Shown here in pieces: positions 48,194 through 59,218 of a stretch of 64,000 bases of DNA. Location: positions 10,552,368-10,616,367 of the forward strand of contig CM056721.1 in NCBI GenBank assembly GCA_029844215.1, read 5' to 3'. Within the stretch, counting starts at the first letter, position 1, and each line of letters starts with the position of its first letter. The stretch comes from Przewalskia tangutica. Taxonomy: Eukaryota; Streptophyta; Magnoliopsida; Solanales; Solanaceae. A program made the position numbers and the translations under genes. Under the pieces are notes generated by a model, which was not told the DNA's origin, searched no databases, and was given only the letters and a program-made list of their open reading frames with translations.

Positions 48194-49500
48194 TCAGAAT
48201 GCATCTACTTTTGAAAATTGTGACTTGATGAACTGAAAATCTTCCCAAGTGGCTTCTTCTGGCATGAGGTTAGCCCATTGGACCAGGATTTGAGTGATAG
48301 TCTTGTTCCCTTTCTTGATCATCCTTCTATCCAATACTTCAATTGGTCATGTCATTATTTGGCCATCTGCTGAACAAAAAGGAAGGTCAATATAAGGTGT
48401 AATGTGATCCGCTATTTTCTTCTTAAGTTGGGAATGGAAAATTGGATGTATCTTTGTGGTCAGGGGTAAAGCTAATTTGTAAGCTACTGGTTCAATCTTC
48501 TGAATGATCCTGTATGGGCCATAGAATTTTGAGGATAACTTGAGGCTCCTCCTCACAACTAGAGATGTTTGTATATAGGGTTGCAATTTCAAGTAAATCC
48601 AATCTCCCTCTTTGAACTCCCTTTCAGTTCTTTTCCTATCTACATAAACCTTCATCCTGTTTTGTGCTAATTTCAAGTTCTCCTTCAATACGTTAGCTAT
48701 CAACTGCCTCTCCTTGAGTAATTGGTTAATAGTGTCCACTTTGGATTGAGTAATGAGTTCAAAAGTCAGTTGAGGGGATCATAGCCATACAACACTCTGA
48801 AAGGATCATCTTCAATGAGTGTGATAATTACTATTGTACCAGTATTCTACATGTGATAACCATATGTATCAATCCTTTAGTTTATGGCCAGTCATGCATC
48901 TTAACTCTTAAGTAATTTTTTAAGCACTTGTTGAGCCTCTCAGTTTGACCATCTGTCTGTGGGTGATAGGTTGGGCTGTAACAGAGTTGAACCTACATGA
49001 GTCTAAACATCTCCTTTCAGAAATGACTAAGGAACACCTTGTCTCTGTCAGACAATATACTATTGGGCAACCCATGTAATTTGTAAATGTTATCTAAGAA
49101 CATTCTGTCTATTTGTGAAGCTGTGAAAGGGTGGGCAGTGGGCAGTGGCCAGAAGTGTGCATACTTGCTATATCTATCAACAATCACTAGCACAATATCC
49201 TTCCCTTCAGATTTGGGTAGTCCTTCAATAAAATCTATGGAAATGTGTTCCCAAGCTCTTCCAGAAATGGGAAGAGGTTGTAGCAAGCCTGGGTAGGCCA
49301 CTTGTTCATCTTTGCATCTTTGACACACTTCACATATTTGTACTACAACCATGACATGTTCAATCAGTGCAGGCCAATAGAATACTGATTTTAGCCTTTG
49401 GTAAGTGGTCCATACTCCTGAATGTCCTCCTAGGCCAGATTGGTGCCAATGTGCTTTCCGAATCTGTTAGTTACGTAATATTCTTTTAGAGCTTCATTGT
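48194..49500 (-). mobile_element. Ty3-Gypsy chromovirus fragment (integrase and chromodomain)
   Basis: Minus-strand order: integrase zinc region (GGHSGVWTTYQRLK, then CEVCQRCKDE), catalytic core start (WEHISIDFIEGLPKSEGKD, VIVDRYSKYAHFWPL, NSILSDRDKVFLS), integrase C-terminal part at 48739-48347 (KVYVDRKRTEREFKEGDWIY, LSSKFYGPYRI), then a chromodomain (VLDRRMIKK, ILVQWANLMPEEATWED) ending at a stop near 48194. Frameshifts separate the parts. The chromodomain assigns it to chromoviruses. No LTR is seen adjoining. Confidence 0.88.
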
Positions 49501-49540
49501 CCTATTGAGAAAGCTACATTGGTGTATTGTGATAATGTTA

Positions 49541-51197
49541 GTATCATCTATCTTTCTGTCCAACCCGTGTGATAACCTAGACTTTTGATATCATGAAAAA
49601 AATAACCCCTTGGTTATTTTCATTAATTGAAAGACACTATATACAATTTACATATTCTCATAATAGGAAAATCATATTTCTATTCTACTCCTAAAACCTT
49701 ATTATATTTGGAAACTACTATACAATTACGGTAAGTGTACATAACTAATTAAGGTACAAAACTAATACACAATATATATAACATATACATTTCAAGACTG
49801 CACTACAGTGCCCAGCCCGTGATGGATTGAATTTTGCACAATATACATAAGTATACATGTGTATACTTTATGTATATTTAACAAGAATTTCAATTGGCGT
49901 CTTGTTTCTGTTTTTCTTTTTGATATAAAGGATAATTATATTAACATACTTTCAAAATAATCTCATGAATGACTATATTTATTGTCATAAAATTTTCAAG
50001 GGGCAATTTAGTAGCTCGCCACTTAGTTTAACCACATTGCAGACTTATTATTTATGTATATATAGTAAGGAGGTTTCCTGAGACTTTTTTATAAAAAAGA
50101 AATAAGATAATATATTTGTATACGGTGAAAATTGATACGACACGTGGCAAGGCTTAAGTATGAAGTTCGAGGGTGGCGACAAAGTTCTGTATCAGATGGA
50201 GTTGCATTGAGACCAGTCCGCATATCAAGACAAGACCGAGTAGTGACCGAACCAGTTAACATCGGATGAAGAATCGAATGAGTCTAGCGCGTACCCATTT
50301 TGGATATGGCGCCAGTCGTTACTCCTTGTTCATTAAGATGCCTTTATTATAATTTGATTGCATTTAATGATAGAATGATTCTCGAACATTAATACTTTGT
50401 ATTCATAACTATAAAATGAGTTCAACCTTTATGTTGGAAGGGCATCCCATTCTCATTATTTACGCTTGTACGATTTTGTTCATGGCTATGATAATCATTA
50501 AGCTTTCACTGTTGGTTCGAAACCGAAGCAATTAAGCTAAGGCCCAGACCAACTAAATGAAGGAATTCATCTTGATTTACGACATTACAAGCTATCTTTC
50601 TTACTTATTATTTCCATTTACTTATTTATTATTAATTGCCTTCCACTTTATATTACAAATTAATCCACGTATATTTAAAATCACTTACAAATTTAACTAT
50701 ATCTTTTTGGGATAAACAATACCTAATTGCGTAAGATCTCAAAAATGAATTATTATGTAGAGCTATTTATTGTCTTACATATATTTTTTTCTTATTTTTT
50801 TTATTACATATGGACCATATTGGAAGGGGATTACAATGTGGATTCGAACTCTCACCAATAAGGTGAAAGTTTAGGAAGTCAACCAACTGAGTTACTATAT
50901 CTCTACTTGTCCTACATATATGAGGTTTAATTTTACCATTTTCCCCTCCAATTTCAAACCTCCCCATCTCACCAAAAAAAAAAAAAAATTGATCGCCCGG
51001 CTTTTTTCTTTGCTCAATTTTGTTATGAAAAAAGAAGAAAAACTGGAAATAAAAATTATATTACTCTACAAATAAAACTATAGCGGAGGAATCTGCAATT
51101 ATGATAAACTAGGAGGGACGTTAGAGCAATTAACAGGATTTACCGGTCGTTAAAATAGCGGGTATATGGATCGGGTTTAGAATTTTACGGAGCCCAA
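49541..51197. other. Intergenic, upstream of the rhomboid gene
   Basis: Mostly AT-rich. The segment at about 50140-50480 has a TATA-like ataactataaaatgag and looks like an old LTR remnant, but I cannot fix its ends. A tRNA-derived SINE-like element lies at 50785-50905. Confidence 0.4.
50785..50905 (-). mobile_element. tRNA-derived SINE-like element
   Basis: The minus strand holds a Pol III A box TAACTCAGTTGGT (50882-50894) and B box GAGTTCGAATCC (50840-50851) spaced as in a tRNA, followed by about 45 bp and an A-rich end near 50790. The stems of a functional tRNA are not kept. Confidence 0.65.
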
Positions 51198-54100
51198 ATG
51201 GAAATGGCGGGCTGGGCATCTCTTCCATCCAATCCCAAGTTTCCACACACAGTATCCATATGGGATCCCACAACCACCCACCTCATCACCAACGCCGCCG
51301 CTCTCCACCTCGGCGACTTCCTCCGCCGCCGTCTTCAATCCTCTATCAAGGTACCTAACGAATTTGCTATGAATTTTTAATGTTGCGTGCAAACTGATCC
51401 AAATGAAAGCAGAAAAAGGAAGAGAACAATGAGAAATACAAATAACTTGTGCAACAATTAACCTCATAAATTTGTTTTCAAGTAACTGAAATTCAAACAT
51501 GTTTGCCACCATGCTAATCTATAGCTTGTCAGTAACTTGGAAAAGATAGACAGGAACTTATTAGCAATACTTTGATCTGTTACGGTCAACCAACTACACC
51601 TCATTCTCAAACTAGCTGGGTTTGCTGTATAGATCCTCTATGTCCATTAGACTATTAGAGGATTCATCATGAAAGAGGAAACTTCAAGTATCTTGGGTCC
51701 ATAATATAAGAAAATGGGGAGATTGACGATGATGTTGCCTATTGTATTGGATGAAGTGGAGGCTCGCCTTTGGGGTGCTTTTGTGAGTAATACAATCGGT
51801 GTACGGGGAATAGTAAACTATTATTATAAGTGCTAGGAAAGGATAAACAACTATGAATTACAATAGTGATAAACTTGATGTCAACACGTATTGTGGCAAC
51901 AATAATCTTTTGTGATATTGATCTTCGTTGTTGAATGCGTTTTGAATGTTTGTCTTTATTCCAACTGCAACAAGCTCCTTGCGAATCTTGATAATCTGAA
52001 ACCAAGAGACACTAAATCTCTATTTGTTAATTGTGCTAAGTCAAGTGTTAGCACTCTGTCCTTAAGACAAGATTGCCCCGTATATATGCTTTTATGTTTA
52101 GCAGACAATTGTCTCCCAAGATAAAAGAACAAACTATCACTTGTGCAAAACAAACATAAGTGATCCTAGCGAAGAAAACAAACACCAAACGATTGCTGAA
52201 GAATGGAAAAGAAGAACTCTCATGAACTATGAAGAACTTGTTGTGTTCTTAACTGTTTTCCAGAACTGTCTGATTTCTGTACTTGTCTCCTCAAATCTAA
52301 AATAAGGTATTGATATATATTGTTTTAGGATGAGGAAATGTGTTAAAGGGCCATTAAGAGGGCTGTTATGAGGCTCAATTAAGGCCAAAACGTTCTGGAA
52401 TAAGTGCAGAAACGTTTCAGCATGTTAAAGGCCATCAACCGTTGGCTTTCCGTCGCTTGGGCAGCTCACTGGACATTAGGCGCTGCGGCGCTGGTCATGA
52501 GGCGCCGCGACGCTTGCCACTTCAGCTTCTAGCAGACTTCAGGGACCAAACTGTAAATATTACAAAGTTTGGGGTCCAAAAAGATAATATCAGAAGAAGC
52601 CCAACACCCCCGACCCCACCCAGACCGGGTGGGTGGTGGTGGCGCACGTGTAGGCCTAGACTTGAACCCAAGCACACCTAGGTCCTCCCTCCTTCAAACA
52701 CACGGGTTATCCCTTGGGGTTCCGAACCCTTATCCAGTTTTGAGGCTTATATTATGAACAATTCTTTCTTTTCCCACTGATGTGATAGATTTGTCCTACA
52801 CCATTTTTCCATGTCTCAAACACCTTACTTTGCGGATCAATATTTCTTTCATTTCTCAATGAAATTTGACAATCCTTGGCCCCACGGTCATCTACTCACT
52901 TAGTAGATTATGCACGTGTGAAGAACCAATGTCTCTAACATGCGGAATCATGGTGTTTAAGTCATCAAAGATGGGCGGACTCAACCCCCACCAAAGGCAA
53001 ATTTCCAACAGCTTTGTGATAAGAAGGTGTCACCTAGGCTGAAAGGTAAGTTCTGCAAAGTGATGGTTAGACCAGCATTGTTGTATGGGGCAGAATGATG
53101 GTCAGTCAAGAACGTTCACGTTCAGAAGATGAGGATACTTAGATGGATGTGTGGTCATAATATGAGAGATATGATTAAACGAAGTTATACGGGGATAAGG
53201 TCGGAGTGGCCTCTGTGGCGGACAAGACGAGAGAAGTGAGGAGATGTGAGGATGCGCCAGTTAGGAGGCGTGAGAGATTGACGATAGTAGGAGTTAGGCT
53301 ATGTTGCTCGGATTCTCCAAAAGTGCTACCGTACCCGTGTCGGATCTTTTCAAAATACACTTCTCTTGGAGGATCCGACACACACTCGTCAATATTCTTG
53401 AAGAGTATGAGCAACATAGGAATTAAGAGAGGTAGAGGTAAGACGAAGAAGAGCTGGGGAGGTGATTAAACAAGATATGACACAACTTCAACTGACTGAT
53501 GACATTTCCTTAGATAGGAAGATTTGGTGGTCCATGATTAGGATAGAAGGTTAGTAGGTAGTTGATTTTGTCACACTGTGTGATAGGGGCTAGTCTCTTC
53601 ATCTCCTCTTCTCCTTTTGTCTGTAGTATTATTTAGGTCTCGCATAGATCCATACTCTTATGTGTGTATTACTATGTGTTGCTTCATTTGTTTTGTATCG
53701 TGATATCTTGCAGTCTTTTTTTCCTTGAATTCATGCATTGAAACATTTCTTTTGAGCCAAGGGTCTATCGAAAACAACCTCTACCCCCACAAAGGTAGAG
53801 GTAAGGTATGCATATATCCTACCATCCCCAGATCCACTTATGGGATTACACTGGGTATGTTGTTGTTGTATCATAATTTGATTATTTTGTTGGCCATCAA
53901 CTACTGGAACTCTAATCGTTTATGTGGGTCAAAGAAAATGACTACAAAGCTTAAGGGGTCATGAGAGAATGAATTAGGCATTGGTCCTTCTAGTGGCAGG
54001 AGTCCTTCGGATGTTGAATGGTTTGGTCAACTTGTTCCGTTGCACATAGGCAGATTTGCTTTGATGTGTTACATGTCTCCTTATCCTAGCAGTATCATGA

Positions 54101-56991
54101 AATTCTGGAAATGCCAAGATCTTAACCACCATTTTGCTTGCTGCACAGCATATTTATTGTCATGTTCATGGGCCTAAATTGAAGGATGCATGGCATAAAT
54201 AGGCTCTTCATGTTACTGGATTCAATATCCTTCAATGGTCACAAGATGTCGTATCTACTGAAGACATGAGCTTATTATTCTTCAATGCTTATGAAAGTAG
54301 AAGGAAATTCAAAAAAATTCAGAAGTCATACTCAAAATCATCTGGATCCTTCTTTTATAGTGAAAGGAAATGGACCAACATATTCCTTGCACTTAACATA
54401 TTGTAAGTTTTGTATTCTTAACCAAAATGATGTGAATATTATGATTTTTTTTAATCTTAGAATAATGTTTACATAAGTCAATTCAATCGCTTTCCCTTTA
54501 CCCACTCAGAATGAAGGGAAAAGCCCTCTTGCGAATGCAGGAATAAATAAAGCAGAAAAAAGCACCTTTCAAGTTATGGTGTTGATTGGTACAAAGGATA
54601 AAGGGTTATTGGTACAAAGAGAAACTAACAATTTCTATCGTAATCACTGCAGGATATATATTGGACAAGTTGTAACAGACGGCAAGCTTTTATTTTGGGG
54701 AGCTAAGGTTAGACTGGATTAAACATGTAAATAACCGACTTATTATTTTCCATATCAACAATGTCTTCGTGTGGTTTATTGATATGTGTTGCAGATTAAC
54801 AGTCTTATTGATAAAGGGCAACTATGGAGGCTGATTACTTCATCATTCTTGCATACAAACATAGTGCATCTCATGGTCTGACTTCGCTTCATGTTTTCAT
54901 GGATTCCTAAATCTATGTGTGGTTAAAGTGTTGAAACAGATGTGGCTTCTTTCAGGTTAATTGTTATTCCTTAAATTCTGTTGGGCCTGGTGTTGAAAAA
55001 GTTAGTGGGTCTAGAAGATATGTTGTTCTGTACTTGACGTCTGCAATGGCAAGTAATGACACATCACCACATATGACATTCTTATTTCAAAGAATAACTC
55101 CTATTATACAGTGATTCTGATTGTATCTTCTGAAAGAAATCAGGTTCAGGTATGAGTTACTGGCTTAGTAAGGCACCTGCAGTTGGCGCCTCAGGAGCAA
55201 TTTTTGGATTAGTAAGTTTGCACTTTTAGGGGACTTGCTAATTGGTGTATGCAATTTTAAGTTATATTCAACTCTTGATAATTAAATGTATTCACTTCTG
55301 TGGACCCATTATGTATGTAATACTTTGCCACAGACTTTATGGGTAAAATATCATTTCCATCTTACTTGGAAAATTACCTTGCCCCTTCAAGTTGTATGTA
55401 GTTCAGGAAAAAGTAGACTTTTTAAGTTTCAGTTATCTTAGTGCATATCTTGGGATACTGAAGTTATGTTTCTGGCCAATACAAGGAATCTATTTAAGTA
55501 CGGAGCTTTCAGGACAGCGGTTGAGGAAATTAAAGAATTAGACTTGTTTCTTTTTCATTTATCAGGTTAAGAAATACTGATCTCCACATTTTTGTGTCAT
55601 TACCAGGTTGGATATTTTGCAGTGTTCGTTTTGAGGCATAGAGGCATGGTCAAAGGCACTGAGGGGGATCTTCGATACATAGCAAATGTGATTGTTCTAA
55701 ATATGGTAAAGCACTTTATTTCCTATTCAGCTCATTTGTTGGCATCCACCAAGCGAGTAATGGAGAGCTTATCTTATTATTAAGCATATTCTCCAAATTT
55801 GTATGTTCTTGTGATCTTTCATAGGGTGAAAATGCTATTAGTGGTTTAAGGAATGAAAAGTAATCATAAAGGCTGCTCACATCTGTGCTCAGTAGTCAGT
55901 ACCATAATACTTACACGTCTATTGATTCATAAGTACTGTCAAGTTTGATCTCTTTTTTCTTATTTTTCTTTTCCTATTTCAGTCCTAATTCATCAAGTGG
56001 TGGCAACCATTTTCCTTGCAGGCTATTGGACTATTGAGCAAAGGGATCGACAACTGGGGACATGTTAGTAATATCTAACTTCGCCATCATATTCTTGATC
56101 TGGATGTATTCTCACCAAAGCGCTTACTTTTATGAGTTTATCACATTACTTTATGAGCTTGCTTTTTGACTTGTAACAACAATTAATGGCACTGCCAGCA
56201 TCTCCCACGTGCATCTTCCCCTTTGATTTGAGGCGTTGAGGAGTAACCTGTCTTCTCTTCTCCTTCTTTCTGTCGATTTTTTTTTCTGCTGAGAAAAGAG
56301 AACAAAAAAGGAAAAGATCAAGATCATTTCCCGTAATTCACTTAGCCATTCTGTACGGCATATTAAGAGCTTTGCTTTCGAGAATGAAAAGTCTCTGTGG
56401 TTCCTCATGTTCCGACAAATGTTTATTCATCTCGTAAAAGGTGACCTCCACTTCTTGGAGTACATTCTGAGAGTATTTTATTTTTTGATACCGTCTAGCG
56501 CCAATTTTTAGGATAGCCTTCTGCCAGGTTTTACCAAATCTGTATACAACAAAAAAGTAGTATGGGAAGATATTTCAGTCCTCTTCTGGTCATGTCCTTC
56601 TCTTTTGTTTCTATAACTGTAGCGTTCAGGCCAGCTTGTGTGCACCTCGACTAGTCAAGTCCTTCTCTTCCTCCACCTCCTCTACCTCTTCTTTTACTTT
56701 CCCTTTTTTTCTGCCCTTCCACTTTGTTTTAAATGCCGTATTAGTGTTTTGTAAGTTACATACATCCGAGTCAAATAATTGCTTTACATTGGCATATGTT
56801 TTAATGGTTGTCTGACTTTCCAATTTCTCTCGCGAACATTTCAGCTTGGAGGTTTAATAGGAGGAGCTGCAACATCATGGCTTCTTGGCCCAGCGTGGAA
56901 GATTCAATCCGTCTCCAGTGAAGGACGGCGAGTTTTTTCTGACAAGGCACCAAGTTTCTCTCTCATTCGACCTAAAAGGGACAAGTCATAA
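51198..56991 (+). CDS. Rhomboid-like serine protease (probably plastid RBL10/RBL11 type), 9 exons
   Basis: Exons: 51198-51350, 54203-54402, 54653-54707, 54795-54875, 54956-55052, 55144-55211, 55607-55705, 56022-56063, 56845-56991; 942 nt, 313 aa, phases consistent throughout. Rhomboids are intramembrane serine proteases. The WR motif is at 147-148, HxxxN at 161-165 (HLMVN), the catalytic serine at 212 in GASGAIFG, and the catalytic histidine at 265 in NWGHLGGLIGG. The N-terminal 110 residues are Ser/Arg/Lys-rich, consistent with a plastid transit peptide. The segment from KWTNIF onward resembles Arabidopsis RBL10/RBL11 as I remember them. The second ATG at 51204 is an alternative start. Intron 1 (2852 bp) carries several nested insertions yet the gene looks intact. 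Confidence 0.93.
51782..53010 (-). mobile_element. Copia solo LTR with TSD GCTTT inside the LINE
   Basis: The 1229-bp LTR reads TGTTGGAAATTTGCC at its start and ACTCACA at its end on the minus strand. GCTTT flanks it at 51777-51781 and 53011-53015, and the LINE frame resumes across it. It shares its ends and the core ctgtccttaaga...ttgcccc with the LTR at 12095-12940. A GC-rich patch lies at about 52440-52515. Confidence 0.92.
53299..53419. mobile_element. MITE inside the LINE of rhomboid intron 1
   Basis: Perfect 11-bp terminal inverted repeats CTATGTTGCTC/GAGCAACATAG bound a 121-bp palindromic unit with gtgtcggatc and ggatccgacac inside. It interrupts the LINE reading. I recognise this as a common Solanaceae MITE type. 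The duplication is not clear; TTA occurs on both sides (53294-53296 and 53423-53425). Confidence 0.75.
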
Positions 56992-58283
56992 TCCCTGCGA
57001 TTCAACTGCTATGGTGCCGGCTGACGTGACTCAAACCTTGAGCACCTGCAGTTTTTCTGAGTTTTCCATTACATACGCAAATGTGGCATGTATATATTCA
57101 TACACTTGTGGTTGATTAATGATCCAGTTCACAGGTCTGTGTATATAGTTGCCTTCGTACAGGGAATATGTGACCAGAAAAAATGTAAGGAACAAATTAG
57201 AGGTCATACATCTCTTCGCCTCGCGATCATTAACTGCTGATGGTGGCCTGATATGATGCTGTACTGCACCTCAGTTTATCCGTCATTATTTGGGTTTTCA
57301 GGCAGATGTCAACAAGTTCTTGGTAATCTGATTTAGGTACTGTTGGTGTGTATCTAATGTACATTTTAATTTATGCTCGTCTGGCCCATTTCAATGTGGA
57401 ATAGGGATCCATTTTCTTCCGAGGTACTTTGCTGATGCAGGTGTTTCAACGGAGTTCTTGAAAATTGTTACGCATTATGAACTTGTATAGTTGCAAGATG
57501 TGCTATTATTAAATGCTTACGTTACTTTTTAACATCATTTTTGCTTATTCATTTGCTCAACAAGCTACATGCACGTCCCAATCGGCATTTTTCCTGTGCT
57601 TTGGTTTGGTCGTAAAAGAGCAGCACATAATATTTGGATTAAGCGTATGTCACAATTTTGAACAATCGCAAAAAGATGGGTTCATTATCCGCCAAGTTTC
57701 AAACCATGCACTAGCTGACCCTTGAGAGATTTCTCAGCATCCCAAAAACAAAGAACGTTACCAATCAGCATTTTGGATAATACTAATATAATACATAGTG
57801 CCAAAAGGCTGATATTTTTATCTGATTAAAGTTGAGCACATCAAAAGCAGCTAATTACAGTTTTAATGAAGAATATACATCACGTATACTGAGGCCTAAT
57901 ATTGCTCTTTTGCAGTATTTTTGCAGCTTGTTCAAGAAGAACCAACACAATCTTACGACTGGTATCTCCTTGAAAACCTGCAGATGAGCCTGTATCTAAA
58001 ACTGTTGTTTTCTTGAGTAGCTATTCCCTTTGGAAAGAAACATTTTTTAACTGTCTTCATGTGATGTCATTGTGTCAAACGGAGCCCTGCCACCTTTTGG
58101 CTTTGACCTGTGATTTCTTCTGTTCATATAGGACTAACATGACTTGCCATGGTAACCACAAACTAATTGGCGAAAGATGCTAGAATCCTAGTCGAATAAA
58201 GTTGTTTGTTGCTAAGTATACTTCTCTCTTCTTCTTTGAAAAAGAGAATCTTTAGAACGAAAACAGGATATTGTCACCATGTT
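56992..58283. other. Rhomboid 3' region and intergenic DNA
   Basis: The first part is the 3' UTR of the rhomboid gene. The rest is AT-rich, with no recognisable gene. Confidence 0.45.
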
Positions 58284-59218
58284 CAACCAAAGATATGAAG
58301 TACTGCCAATCCGAATAACCAAAACAAGCAGAGTTCCTTGTAAGAAAAGCCAGGTGCAAAAGCTGCAAGAAAGGAACCGGCTAATGAGGAGCACAAAAAT
58401 ACCATAAAAACCTACAATATTATATCACAAGGTCCACGGGGACATGGTTGCCATAAAAGAGCTTCCTTTTTCATTTTATTTCTTGCTACCTCTAAAGCAG
58501 AATATGCTGTAGCTAAAGAGAGATCCTTAGAGAAACAAAGTTAACAATATCCTTATGTTCTTTATCCATTCCAAGCATATGATAGATGCTACCCATTAGG
58601 TAATAAAATGTCAACATGACAACGAAGAATGAACCATTGGAATTTGCACAAATATAAAGATCACATGAAGAGGAGAAACTTACATGATGATGAAGATGAT
58701 ATTGAGGAAGACATTGGTGGAGGAGAAGGACCAGGAGACAGCTTCAACCTGGGACTTAATTTTGGAGGATAAACCGGAGCATGTGATGGGGGTCTTGCTG
58801 CAATTCCAGAACTACTTAAAGGTGGATCAGCTACGGGGGATGGAGAACTGCTAGGCTCTTTTCCACGAGCTGGGCCACAATGATGCCTAGCATGTGGTCA
58901 TAGAAACCTTTGACAGTTGGGCTGGTGATGGGGAAGGTGACAGCCATAAAGGTTCATTTGGAGCAGGAGATGGAGTTGGAACAGGAGGAAGAGTTGGCGG
59001 GGTAGCGTGAACAGTACGGTTTAAAAAGGAAGATAAACTATTTGCTTCACTTTACCAAAAACAGAGTTATCAAGGCCAAGATTAGACATAGGAACAGATC
59101 CCATAATTATTTGAGCCAATTGTTGTAACCTCCGAGGAGGTAGACTCCCAAGGCCTAAAGATACTGAAGCTTCAACTATAACTGGAGGATCTTTAGTAGA
59201 GCCAACTTCATTTGATAT
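58284..59218 (-). pseudogene. 3' exons of a proline-rich cell-surface protein gene, with two frameshifts
   Basis: Exon 59218-58684 (acceptor TTTGCAG) encodes VEASVSLGLGSLPPRRLQQL and NLGLDNSVFGKVKQI. After a one-base loss it reads LSSFLNRTVHATPPTLPP and a Pro/Ser-rich run. After a one-base gain near 58885 it reads HHCGPARGKEPSSSPSPV to a serine run at donor CAT-GTAAGT. The last exon, 58362-58284, encodes FAPGFSYKELCLFWLFGLAV and stop, a hydrophobic end suggesting an anchor. The conserved N-terminal block reminds me of a plant domain of unknown function (DUF7036-type); I am not certain. Upstream exons were not found. The two indels compensate in length, so assembly error is an alternative to pseudogene. 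Confidence 0.6.

Larger units (their letters stand above)
51670..53870 (+). mobile_element. 5'-truncated LINE in rhomboid intron 1, split by an LTR
   Basis: The LINE starts near FKYLGSII (51675), runs through EIDDDVAY to about 51781, is interrupted by a solo LTR, and resumes at 53011 with the cysteine-aspartate region, VRPALLYGAE and LRWMCGH in broken frames. Its 3' UTR ends in accctcccca-type sequence and a TGTTGTTGTTG tail at 53859-53869. It is in the same family as the LINE at 23110. It lies sense to the gene. Confidence 0.85.
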
